Below are positions 13,321-20,815 of a stretch of DNA of 20,815 nucleotides, one piece after another. The notes beneath the pieces are model-generated. The model was given only the letters and a program-made list of their open reading frames with translations. It made no database searches and was not told where the DNA came from. A program made the translations under genes and the position numbers. Location of the stretch: positions 1 to 20,815 of the forward strand of contig CAZFAI010000012.1 in the NCBI GenBank assembly GCA_964516555.1, in the 5' to 3' direction. Position 1 is the first letter of the stretch, and every line of letters starts with the position of its first letter. Origin of the DNA: CAZFAI01 sp964516555. Its GTDB lineage: Bacteria; Patescibacteriota; Microgenomatia; UBA12405.

Positions 13321-14402
13321 TGGACAAAAAATTAATAAAAGCAATATTTTTACAATTTTCCGGCATACTTGGTGCCGGAATTTTTATTCTTCCCTATCTC
13401 TATTCTCAGACCCAGCCGATTGCCGCCTACTTGCTGCTTTTTTTGTTAACCGTCATTGTTGCTCTAGCCAATCTGCTTTACACCGACATTATTCTCACCA
13501 CCAAGGGAGACCATCAGCTTCCCGGCTATGCTCAAATTTATTTGGGACACAAATTTAAATACTTGGCTCTTGCTAACTTATTTATCCTCGGGGCAGGTGT
13601 TCTGTCAGCCTACATCAAAATCGCCGGTAATTTTATTAGTCTACTATTACCTGTAAACAGTAATTTTTCATCAGCCACCTTTTTGGCTGCTATCTTAATT
13701 TTTCATCTTCGACGGCTCAACCCTTCACATCGTCTCTCCCAGATATTTCCACTCATAAGCCTTTTTGTGGTAATCATTATCTTTCTTCTGTCTTTTGGCT
13801 ATACCCCTGTTGCCTTTCCGACCTCACCCCTCTCACCCTTAATTTTTGGCTCAACTATTTTTGCCCTAAGTGGTTTTACCATCATCCCCGAAGTTGAGGA
13901 AATTCTCCGCGGCAGCCAAAATATCAAAATGAAACTCAAAATTGCCTCAATTTCCGGTCTTGTCCTGGTAGTCTGTGTCTACTTAGCTTATATTTTTGCC
14001 GTCAGTCGTATTAGCGGAATCAATCTTTCTCCCGACAGTATCACCGGCATATTTGTGGTAAACAAATCTTTTGGATTACTCCTGGCCGTCTTTGGCGTCG
14101 TTACCCTTCTCAAAGCCTCTCTCAATTTCCTCTTTGTCCAAAAAGAATTGCTATTCCGTGATCTGGAACTTTCTTCCGGCAAATCCTATCTATTTTCATC
14201 ACTAATCCCTCTTTCTGTCCTAATATTCGGAAACACTTCCTTTGTTAGCATCATTTCTCTCACCGGTTCCCTCACTGTCTTTATCTCTGTTTTGATTATT
14301 TGTCTCATCCGGCTCAAGGCCCGCCCCACCGCCTCCGTTCGCCTTACCATCTTTCTTGTCCTTTCCGTCCTTCTTGCCGGACTTATCTCTGAATTGTTTT
14401 AA
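13320..14402 (+). CDS. amino acid permease-like transporter
   Basis: 360 residues with about ten or eleven hydrophobic segments across the whole length. The first helix carries FSGILGAGIFILPYLY, matching the helix-breaking G-x-G-I-x-x-L-P motif that forms part of the substrate site in APC-superfamily amino acid permeases, in particular the aromatic amino acid (Tyr/Trp) and AAAP groups. A central helix has STIFALSGFTIIPEVEEIL, also typical. At 360 residues it is shorter than most (about 400). Substrate unknown. It is last in a three-gene operon, coupled to the prenyl synthase through TAATG. Its association with isoprenoid synthesis has no obvious explanation. Confidence 0.82.
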   Translation: MDKKLIKAIFLQFSGILGAGIFILPYLYSQTQPIAAYLLLFLLTVIVALANLLYTDIILTTKGDHQLPGYAQIYLGHKFKYLALANLFILGAGVLSAYIKIAGNFISLLLPVNSNFSSATFLAAILIFHLRRLNPSHRLSQIFPLISLFVVIIIFLLSFGYTPVAFPTSPLSPLIFGSTIFALSGFTIIPEVEEILRGSQNIKMKLKIASISGLVLVVCVYLAYIFAVSRISGINLSPDSITGIFVVNKSFGLLLAVFGVVTLLKASLNFLFVQKELLFRDLELSSGKSYLFSSLIPLSVLIFGNTSFVSIISLTGSLTVFISVLIICLIRLKARPTASVRLTIFLVLSVLLAGLISELF

Positions 14403-14436
14403 ATTCCCTTAAGTCTGGAATAGCTTGTTTGTTTTC

Positions 14437-14444
14437 TGTAAAAT
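14437..14444 (+). promoter_or_regulatory. -10 box for the giant surface protein
   Basis: TG directly followed by TAAAAT (14439-14444) in the 89-base gap after the permease. Exactly six bases later is an ATG (14451), which begins a 14-codon frame and not the giant gene. The rest of the gap shows no terminator or other structure. Confidence 0.45.
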
Positions 14445-14450
14445 GAAATT

Positions 14451-14495
14451 ATGTATGTTACAAAACACCTTTTGAACAAGTTCCCAAAGCCATGA
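14451..14495 (+). CDS. possible leader peptide overlapping the giant gene
   Basis: A 14-codon frame, MYVTKHLLNKFPKP, whose ATG sits six bases after a -10 box just as at valS and trpS. Its TGA overlaps the giant gene's ATG as ATGA (14492-14495). The giant gene has no ribosome binding site and no in-frame alternative start after the TGA at 14444-14446. So a leaderless leader peptide that feeds ribosomes to the giant gene by termination-reinitiation is a reasonable model. The frame is very short and could be chance. Confidence 0.4.
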   Translation: MYVTKHLLNKFPKP

Positions 14496-17400
14496 TTCTC
14501 AAAAAAGTTTGCGTACTGATACTGTTTCTGGTAATTCTAATCCTCGGAAAATCCGATATTTTTGCCCAATCAACCACTCCCAACAGCAATCTTTGGGTTA
14601 CCGACGGCACTGTTTATGATGTGGAAGTCAGTAATAATAATGTATACATAGGAGGAACTTTTAAATATGTCGGACCAAGAACTGGATCCGCAGCTGTCTA
14701 TGATGTTGGTAGCAGCAACTTTTCCGGCTTTTCTTCTATCATTGGAAATGGTTCTGTTTACGCCTCCGTTCCTGATGGCAATGGCGGCTGGTTTGTTGGT
14801 GGTACATTTCCGGCGCTACCAGGAACTAGTATCAAAAATCTTGCTCATTTCAATGCCGACGGCAGCCTTGATACCAATTGGATTCCCAGTCCAAATTATG
14901 AAGTTAGAGCCTTAACACTTAGCCCTGATAAATCAACTATATATGTGGGAGGAAGTTTTACTAGTGTGGACAATGGCGCTACTGCCCGAAACCGCATCGC
15001 TGCTCTTCGCACCACACCTCAACCGGAAACCTGCTCTGTCGCTTCTTCTGTTATAGAATCTTTTGAAGGGGAAACCTTTCCCCCGGATGGTTGGACCACC
15101 GGAGGTAGTGCCAATTGGGATATTGGCACCTCAGCCACTGATGGCAGCCAATCAGCTCAAACACCCAGCCTTGAGAAAGGCCAAACCTCCCATCTCGAAA
15201 CCACTGTCAATATGGCCAAAGACGGCGAGATAAAGTTTTCTTGGAAAATTAGTGCTGCCTCAAGTAGCTATCTCTACTTTTGTGTTGATAATCCTTCTTG
15301 TACTTATAATTCCGGTTATACCGCCCGGATAAATTGGACCACAAACTGGGCTGAAGTTACCGTTCCCCTTATTGCCGGCAGTCATACTCTTACCTGGAAA
15401 AACCAGAGAACCGGGATGTTTTACAGTGCCAACCGTGGTTGGTTGGATAATGTCCGAGTTTATGAATATGAAAGTTATCCCTGCGGTGGTGGCACCAGCT
15501 TGGCTCGGCTCTGGAATCCCAACTCGAATAACATTGTCAGAGCAATCACCACCAATACCACCGGTGATTTAATTTACGCTGCCGGTGATTTTACAACTAT
15601 TAAAGGGTTAACACGTAACCGTTTGGTTCAGATTGGTCTATCAGGCCAGCCAACTGATTTTAATCCAATCAACTCAGTTTACCGCTATAATATTTACGAT
15701 ATTGCTCTAAATAGCGACGATACTGTCATATATATCGCCGGCGACTTTCAAACTGTCGATATTGGTGGCCAAGTCAGAAATCGTTTTGCTGCCATAGACA
15801 CATCCACCGCAACGGCACTTGACATCAATCCTTCACCCAATGGTACTGTTTATGACATATTGTATGACAGCGACAGTGTTTGGTTAGCTGGTTCTTTTGC
15901 AAGTATTGGTGGTGTTACCCGGAACAAAGCTGCAGCCATTGATAGTTCAACGGGGGAGGTTCTTGACTGGACTCCGTCAATACCAACTAGTAGCTATATT
16001 TACGGATACGCAATTGAAACAATAGCAGACAAATTATATGTTGGTGGTCGGTTCCAGTACACTTATTCGTCAGGAGTAACCTACAACCACCTTTTTGTTT
16101 TAAACAAATCGGACGGTTCGGTTGTTGCTAACCCTCCCATGGCCGATTATTACGTTCAGGAGCTCAATTATGATACGGAAACATCCAAAATGTTTGTTGG
16201 GGGAGATTTTAAATCTGTGGGTGGTGTCTCCCGTAAATATTTTGCTATTCTGGACGCTGCTACCGGAGCCGCCAAGGACTGGGCACCTAACCCTCAATCA
16301 TACGTTTACTCTATAGCTGCCAAAGACAACATCGTTTATATTGGTGGCTCATTTACTCAATTTGATGGTCCACTACAAATATCAAGGCTTGCTGCTCTTG
16401 ATGTTTGTTCCAATACTTTCGTCACATGGAATCCTCTTCTCGATAATACCGTAAGAATACTCGAATTCAATGATGATAAATCAGTTTTGTATGTTGGAGG
16501 GGACTTTACCACCGTAGAGGATCAAGTTCGTTATCGTCTGGCCGCATTTAACACCTCGGACAATACTTTACTGGAATGGGCACCTGATGCAGCAGACTCG
16601 GTATACGCATTGGCTTATAATAATAACAATCTTTATGTTGGCGGCGCTTTTGAAGCCTTGGCAGGTGAATATCGTACTCGCATCGGATCTGTTAATGCCA
16701 CCACTGGTGCTCTCAACGATTGGTATCCGGGCCCAATTGAATCAGGGAATTCCGATTCTTATGTTTACTCGATATTGCCAACATCGGACGATTCCAGAGT
16801 CTTTATAGGTGGGTCTTTTAGCCACGTCAACAGAATAAACCAGCCAAATTTTGTCATGGTCGATTCTCAGGGGGAACTGGTTGAGTCCGTATCGCATGAA
16901 GACAATGGCTACGTTCGTTCGATGGCTTTTAATTCTGACGAATCACAATTGCTAGTTGCCGGTTCTTTTTGGAATATTGCCGGGGTTGGAGCTACTCGTG
17001 CGGCAATAATAAACATGTCGGATTACTCGGTAGTAGACTGGAAGCCCTCAATAAATAATACTATCCACACAGCAAAAATCATTGAAAATACTATTTATCT
17101 TGGAGGTGAATTCACAACAGTCAATGGAAGCTCCAACAAAAGTCTAGCTCAATTCAACGACTATGTTCCCACTACCGAACTAGACTGCTCCAGTCCAATT
17201 TTTTGGCCAACGATAACACCCACCCCTTCACCCACCACCAGTCCCACCCCTCCTCCCATACCGGGTGCTGCTACGGTCCCCCTGCCTGTTACTCAGACAG
17301 ACATGACTCCGACCATGCAATTTTCCAACCACAACTATATGCTTGGTCGTGGACCCGAGCAGGAAAGCGGTTTTCTTTACGAAGCACAAACTTTGTATGA

Positions 17401-20400
17401 ATCGGAAGGTTATACCTATATTGGTGGTGAGTTCGAATTAATCGCTCCGGCTACCGGAAAAGCCGCCCTTATCGATAAAAGCACGGGCAAGGTAACTGGT
17501 AATTTTCCTCATTTGGACGATCCTAACAGTTATGGCGATTCGGTTTACTCTATAGTTTCGGATGGGAGCGGTGGTTGGTTTATCGGAGGATATTTTAATC
17601 ACATTAATTACTTGCCAAGTGAAACAATCAACTTAATTCACGTTCTCGCCGATGGCTCTGTTGATCTTAATTGGAATCCAAATCCCAACGATGATGTCTA
17701 TTCTTTAGCTGTTAGTCCCGACAATTCAGTTCTTTATGTTGGTGGTTATTTCACAGAAATTGATGGACAGTCAAGGAATCGCTTGGCCGCACTCAATACT
17801 TCAGATGGCAGTCTTATAGCCGAATGGACCCCAACAACAAATAGTTACGTTAGAAGTTTAAAGCTTAGTCCTGACGGAAAACAACTTTATTTCGGCGGAT
17901 ATTTTACTTCGGTAACCGTTTCTGTTGGAACTACTGCTATAAGAAATCGTGCTGCTTCGGCTTGGACCCTATCATGTCCGGATTGTGTTAATGATACAAC
18001 TGTCATGGAAGAATCTTTTGAAGGTGCAACCTTTCCTCCCACAAATTGGACCACTGGAGGCGATTCTAATTGGGGAATAGGCACTTCAGTCTTTGATGGC
18101 AGTCAATCAGCTCAGTCGCCGGTTATTTCAAGCGGCCAAACATCCTACTTACAAACCACGGCAAATCTTTCAAAGGACGGTGTTTTAAAATTTAATTGGA
18201 AAGTAAGCACTTATAGTGCAGGAGGTTATTTGTTCTATTGTGTTGATAATCCCGACTGTACTTATTCCGACGTACCTATCCACCAGAGAATCTCTGGTAA
18301 CCAGGATTGGAGGGAGGTTTTTGTTCCAATTTCAGCCGGAGAACACACTATCACCTGGAAGCATCAGAGAACGTCATCGTACTCTACGGGAGCAAATAGA
18401 GGTTGGATTGATAATGTTAGAGTATACGAATACACTCAGTATCCCTGTGTTGACAGTTCGGTTTATCTTACCAATTGGAACCCTAATGTCAGTAGCTATA
18501 TCGTAAATACTATAGATATCGGTGCCGGTGGAAATATCTATGTAGGCGGTACCTTTGCCACAGTTAACGGCTCAACTCCTATAAAAAATTTAGCAGCTTT
18601 TGATTCAAATGGCATAGTTATTCCCGAGTTTCAGCCATCACCAAATTACGAAGTCCGTTCAATTGCTGCTTATGAATCTGATATTTATGTTGCCGGTCAT
18701 TTCAACGAGATTGGCGGCCGCCAGCTCTATAAACTAGCAGCCGTGGACGCCAGTACGGGTGTGGCTCGTGATTGGAGTCCCTACAACAAATATTGGGGCT
18801 GGACGGTTAACCTGGCTATAAACGATGGCTTGTTGTATGTCGGCGGGGTTTATTGGGACATGAATGGAGACTTTCGCCACAGCGCTTCTGCCTTTAATTT
18901 GTCTGATCGTCAACTCACCCCCTGGGCACCTAATATTGAATATGGAATGAATGTTAACAGCTTTGCTTTTAATAATAATCAAGTTTATATGGGTGGCGAC
19001 TTTAATTCAGCCGGAGGTACAGTTGTAAATAACTTAGTTAGAATTGGTTCCGACGGTAGATTGGACGAATCTTGGCTGCCTGTTGTCAGGGGTAGAGTCA
19101 ATGCCATCTCCCGCAAGGGAAACGATATTATTGTTGGTGGGGAATTTTTATCAATTAACAATCAAACAAGAAATTATCTCGGTTCTATCGACGTTGATAC
19201 TGGTGAAACAACATTATGGAATCCTTATTCTGATGATTATATATATGATATTGCTGTAGCTGGTGACACTACTTATATTGGAGGTTATTTTGAAAAAATT
19301 AGTGGCTACACCCGCGAGGGTTTAGCCTCGCTTGAGGGAGATTCCCCGGTTCCGACATCGTGGAGTCCTTCTGTTTGGGGTTATGTAAACAAAATTTTAC
19401 CGCATGGATCCCGTCTTTATGTTGGCGGAGATTTCTATGATATCGACAACAATGACAGAAGTAACATTGCTGCTTTTGATATTGCCTCGGGTCGGCTTGA
19501 TAGCTGGTACCCGGGTGATGCTGGCGATAACTATGACGAAGTCTACGATTTAGCTGCCAGCGGAGATATTCTTTATATTGCTGGCGACTTTCCCGATTTT
19601 AACCAGGATGCAAACAAACACTATTTGGTTGCAGTTAGTACCCAAGATGGTTCAGCTGTACAATGGGATCCTCAAATTGATAGCACCGTTTATACTATTG
19701 ACCTGACTCAAGATTCCGTACTGGCCGGAGGCTATTTTTCAACCGCCGGAGGTCAGTCAAGACATTGTGCTGCCGAAGTCTATTCACCGACATATGTCGG
19801 TGCAACTTGCCCACCACTGGAACCGATCGGTCCTGCCCAATCATTTGAAGGGGATACCTTCCCTCCGGAAAATTGGACAACTGGTGGTAACGTAGTTTGG
19901 TCTCAGTCATCTGCTTATTCTACTGATGGCGATAAGTCAGCCGGATCAGGAACTATAACAGACGGTCAGTCTTCATCTCTTACCTACACCATGACTGCTG
20001 ATCAGGCCGCTTCTTTGTCTTTCGATTGGAAGGTTATCTCGGAATCAGGCTATGATTACCTTGTCTTTTGCCACAACAACCCCTCCTGTTCCCGCACTAG
20101 CTATACTGATCGTATCTCCGGAAATGTTGATTGGACAGACTACACTTACAATATTGATGCTGGCGATCATACCTTCACCTGGCTGTACGGTAAAGATAAT
20201 TCATCCAGCTCTGGTGAAGATAAGGGTTGGTTGGATAATGTTGTCCTTGTCGAACAAAGTGATTGTGTCTCTAGTCAACCGGGATTTGCTTCCTCCTGGA
20301 ACCCTTCACCGCAAGACGGTTACTGTGAAGTATTTGACTTGCTTGTAAACCACAACACCGTTCATATTGGTGGTGAATTTGAGGAAATCTTACCCGCACA

Positions 20401-20815
20401 GGTGTCCCAATATTCATTTGCCACTTTTGGCGATGGTCTTGGTAGTACTGCTCCTCCCCGCATAGAATTTGCCCATCTCTATCAGGCTTCACCCCAAGGA
20501 ATAGGGGAGACAGTCATCAAACTAATCTTACAAAACGGTAAATCTTCATCTCCGGTTACTGTCGACTACACTGTCTCCGGTGGTTCCGCTATTGCTGACA
20601 CCGACTTTATCCTTGAATCCGGTACTGCTACTGTCCTGGCCGATTCTTATTACACTACCATTCCCATTTCCATTCTGAATTCTGAGCCCGAAACTCCAAC
20701 AACGGTGTTTTTGTCTCTTAGCAGCCCCACTAATGCCGATCTTGGAATGTACTCGGTTACCACCCTAAACATTGGCGACGTACCCGGTAGCGAACCTTTA
20801 CCCGACCCCACCCCC
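14492..20815 (+). CDS. giant secreted repeat protein: delta-60 propellers, jelly rolls, Calx-beta (3' end outside window)
   Basis: One uninterrupted frame of 2108 codons, still open at the window end. Residues 1-27 are a signal peptide (hydrophobic core VLILFLVILIL, likely cut near FAQ). The body has 28 copies of a Y-[IV]-G-G-x-F motif about 45-60 residues apart. Around them are recurring S-x-D-x-x-x-x-Y, RNR-x-AAL and W-x-P elements. This is the delta-60/DUF5122 beta-propeller pattern, for example ADGSLDTNW (about 130) and RNRLAALNTSDGSL. Fourteen motifs precede a Pro/Thr linker (906-941) and fourteen follow it. Three jelly-roll-like domains are inserted at 181-331, 1162-1319 and 1773-1925, and a Calx-beta domain covers about 1987-2096. 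A second Pro-rich linker begins at the window edge. No catalytic motif was seen. A cell-surface adhesin or host-contact protein is inferred from the architecture; the anchor, if any, lies beyond the window. Confidence 0.9.
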   Translation, partial: MILKKVCVLILFLVILILGKSDIFAQSTTPNSNLWVTDGTVYDVEVSNNNVYIGGTFKYVGPRTGSAAVYDVGSSNFSGFSSIIGNGSVYASVPDGNGGWFVGGTFPALPGTSIKNLAHFNADGSLDTNWIPSPNYEVRALTLSPDKSTIYVGGSFTSVDNGATARNRIAALRTTPQPETCSVASSVIESFEGETFPPDGWTTGGSANWDIGTSATDGSQSAQTPSLEKGQTSHLETTVNMAKDGEIKFSWKISAASSSYLYFCVDNPSCTYNSGYTARINWTTNWAEVTVPLIAGSHTLTWKNQRTGMFYSANRGWLDNVRVYEYESYPCGGGTSLARLWNPNSNNIVRAITTNTTGDLIYAAGDFTTIKGLTRNRLVQIGLSGQPTDFNPINSVYRYNIYDIALNSDDTVIYIAGDFQTVDIGGQVRNRFAAIDTSTATALDINPSPNGTVYDILYDSDSVWLAGSFASIGGVTRNKAAAIDSSTGEVLDWTPSIPTSSYIYGYAIETIADKLYVGGRFQYTYSSGVTYNHLFVLNKSDGSVVANPPMADYYVQELNYDTETSKMFVGGDFKSVGGVSRKYFAILDAATGAAKDWAPNPQSYVYSIAAKDNIVYIGGSFTQFDGPLQISRLAALDVCSNTFVTWNPLLDNTVRILEFNDDKSVLYVGGDFTTVEDQVRYRLAAFNTSDNTLLEWAPDAADSVYALAYNNNNLYVGGAFEALAGEYRTRIGSVNATTGALNDWYPGPIESGNSDSYVYSILPTSDDSRVFIGGSFSHVNRINQPNFVMVDSQGELVESVSHEDNGYVRSMAFNSDESQLLVAGSFWNIAGVGATRAAIINMSDYSVVDWKPSINNTIHTAKIIENTIYLGGEFTTVNGSSNKSLAQFNDYVPTTELDCSSPIFWPTITPTPSPTTSPTPPPIPGAATVPLPVTQTDMTPTMQFSNHNYMLGRGPEQESGFLYEAQTLYESEGYTYIGGEFELIAPATGKAALIDKSTGKVTGNFPHLDDPNSYGDSVYSIVSDGSGGWFIGGYFNHINYLPSETINLIHVLADGSVDLNWNPNPNDDVYSLAVSPDNSVLYVGGYFTEIDGQSRNRLAALNTSDGSLIAEWTPTTNSYVRSLKLSPDGKQLYFGGYFTSVTVSVGTTAIRNRAASAWTLSCPDCVNDTTVMEESFEGATFPPTNWTTGGDSNWGIGTSVFDGSQSAQSPVISSGQTSYLQTTANLSKDGVLKFNWKVSTYSAGGYLFYCVDNPDCTYSDVPIHQRISGNQDWREVFVPISAGEHTITWKHQRTSSYSTGANRGWIDNVRVYEYTQYPCVDSSVYLTNWNPNVSSYIVNTIDIGAGGNIYVGGTFATVNGSTPIKNLAAFDSNGIVIPEFQPSPNYEVRSIAAYESDIYVAGHFNEIGGRQLYKLAAVDASTGVARDWSPYNKYWGWTVNLAINDGLLYVGGVYWDMNGDFRHSASAFNLSDRQLTPWAPNIEYGMNVNSFAFNNNQVYMGGDFNSAGGTVVNNLVRIGSDGRLDESWLPVVRGRVNAISRKGNDIIVGGEFLSINNQTRNYLGSIDVDTGETTLWNPYSDDYIYDIAVAGDTTYIGGYFEKISGYTREGLASLEGDSPVPTSWSPSVWGYVNKILPHGSRLYVGGDFYDIDNNDRSNIAAFDIASGRLDSWYPGDAGDNYDEVYDLAASGDILYIAGDFPDFNQDANKHYLVAVSTQDGSAVQWDPQIDSTVYTIDLTQDSVLAGGYFSTAGGQSRHCAAEVYSPTYVGATCPPLEPIGPAQSFEGDTFPPENWTTGGNVVWSQSSAYSTDGDKSAGSGTITDGQSSSLTYTMTADQAASLSFDWKVISESGYDYLVFCHNNPSCSRTSYTDRISGNVDWTDYTYNIDAGDHTFTWLYGKDNSSSSGEDKGWLDNVVLVEQSDCVSSQPGFASSWNPSPQDGYCEVFDLLVNHNTVHIGGEFEEILPAQVSQYSFATFGDGLGSTAPPRIEFAHLYQASPQGIGETVIKLILQNGKSSSPVTVDYTVSGGSAIADTDFILESGTATVLADSYYTTIPISILNSEPETPTTVFLSLSSPTNADLGMYSVTTLNIGDVPGSEPLPDPTP
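14642..17170 (+). repeat. delta-60/DUF5122 propeller motifs 1-14
   Basis: Protein-level repeat array within the giant gene. Examples are VYIGGTF (residue 51), IYVGGSF (about 150), MFVGGDF, LYVGGDF and IYLGGEF. Three motifs come before the first jelly roll and eleven after. The copies are well diverged at the DNA level, so this is not a recent tandem array. Confidence 0.82.
15032..15484 (+). repeat. inserted jelly-roll domain copy 1 (residues 181-331)
   Basis: Begins SFEGETFPPDGWTTGG, then W, GSQSAQ, KFSWKIS, an inner Cys pair C264/C270 (CVDNPSC), AGSHTLTWK, and ends GWLDNVRVYEY. It resembles the concanavalin-like or cleaved-adhesin type beta domains that bind sugars or proteins. The outer cysteines are C181 and C331. 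Confidence 0.72.
17207..17314 (+). other. Pro/Thr-rich linker (residues 906-941)
   Basis: TPTPSPTTSPTPPPIPG-type sequence with no predicted fold. It separates the two halves of the giant protein, each with 14 propeller motifs. Such linkers act as spacers and are often glycosylated in surface proteins. Confidence 0.8.
17975..18448 (+). repeat. inserted jelly-roll domain copy 2 (residues 1162-1319)
   Basis: Closest to copy 1, with long stretches also matching at the DNA level (GAATCTTTTGAAGG, GATGGCAG, CAATCAGCTCA). Inner pair C1250/C1256 (CVDNPDC); outer cysteines C1162/C1165 and C1319. Ends GWIDNVRVYEY. Confidence 0.72.
19808..20266 (+). repeat. inserted jelly-roll domain copy 3 (residues 1773-1925)
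   Basis: The more diverged copy: SFEGDTFPPENWTTGG at the start, inner pair C1860/C1866 (CHNNPSC), AGDHTFTW, and GWLDNVVLVEQ at the end. Outer cysteines C1773 and C1925. Confidence 0.7.
20450..20779 (+). other. Calx-beta domain (residues about 1987-2096)
   Basis: Follows the Calx-beta pattern: ETVIKLIL, VTVDYTVSGGSAIADTDF, SGTATV, TIPISIL, then VFLSLSSPTNADLG. These immunoglobulin-like domains bind calcium in NCX and in many large surface proteins. Some usual acidic ligands are weak here (ADTDF where GTDY is common; ILNSE where a DD-E cluster is common), so calcium binding is uncertain. It is followed by a Pro-rich stretch at the window edge. Confidence 0.72.

Larger units (their letters stand above)
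17396..20390 (+). repeat. delta-60/DUF5122 propeller motifs 15-28
   Basis: Second half of the array: four motifs (TYIGGEF, WFIGGYF, LYVGGYF, LYFGGYF), jelly roll 2, nine motifs (from IYVGGTF to VLAGGYF), jelly roll 3, then one more (VHIGGEF). The first motifs parallel those at the start of the protein, including the GGWF[VI]GG variant. Confidence 0.82.

Noticed and set aside
14443..14475. Ten-codon frame ATG...TGA upstream of the giant gene
   Set aside because: Its ATG overlaps the -10 box itself, so it could not be in the transcript; the frame at 14451 fits the promoter better.
14667..20492. Many 60-100 codon frames inside the giant gene on both strands
   Set aside because: All are out of frame with the continuous 2108-codon frame, which has signal peptide and repeat structure; no frameshift is needed to explain the region.
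14492..20815. Recent tandem DNA repeat or CRISPR-like array in the giant gene
   Set aside because: Repeats are at protein level, with diverged codons and irregular spacing; no short identical repeat with unique spacers occurs.

Overview
The window looks like a compact genome of the Candidate Phyla Radiation (Patescibacteria), possibly a Microgenomates-type lineage. This is an inference from gene content and style. Genes abut or overlap, several core proteins are short or fused, almost no start has a Shine-Dalgarno sequence, and there are a CPR-style membrane TraG/VirD4-like ATPase and a very large secreted repeat protein. TGA acts as a stop (after the membrane protein at 11123-12253) and no gene needs TGA read as an amino acid, so the standard bacterial code fits.

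Layout. 1-1125: the end of lemA, overlapped by a TPM-domain (YgcG-like) membrane protein. 1127-2191 (minus): one protein that fuses TsaC and TsaE, two t6A tRNA-modification functions. 2241-4959: a short valyl-tRNA synthetase overlapped by a small anchored helical-repeat protein. 4961-5629 (minus): ribosomal protein L25 with an acidic tail. 5730-6731: tryptophanyl-tRNA synthetase. 6753-7069 (minus): three tRNAs with anticodons UAU, CAU and CAU, which together cover AUA and AUG. 7104-7463 (minus): an FtsB/DivIC-like division protein. 7513-8382: a tyrosine recombinase with two altered active-site positions. 8377-11065 (minus): a small unknown protein followed by the membrane ATPase. 11123-14402: an operon with overlapping starts and stops, encoding an unknown polytopic membrane protein, a polyprenyl diphosphate synthase and an amino-acid-permease-like transporter. 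14492 to the window end: a single open frame of at least 2108 codons for a secreted protein. It has 28 delta-60/DUF5122-type beta-propeller motifs, three inserted jelly-roll-like domains and a Calx-beta domain, and it runs off the window.

Two threads run through the region. The first is translation: two synthetases, L25, a t6A enzyme fusion, and tRNAs of the class that carries t6A37. The second is the cell surface: LemA/TPM, the membrane ATPase, the isoprenoid/transporter operon and the giant exported protein.

The most distinctive signals are as follows. Nine transcription units have an extended or near-consensus -10 box, and at several protein genes it lies only 6-10 bases before the start codon, which predicts leaderless transcripts. 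The AUN-decoding tRNA cluster contains a genuine tRNA-Ile(UAU). In the giant protein, all three jelly-roll domains are inserted at the same point of the propeller repeat and each is bracketed by cysteines. No CRISPR array, insertion sequence or phage module was seen.
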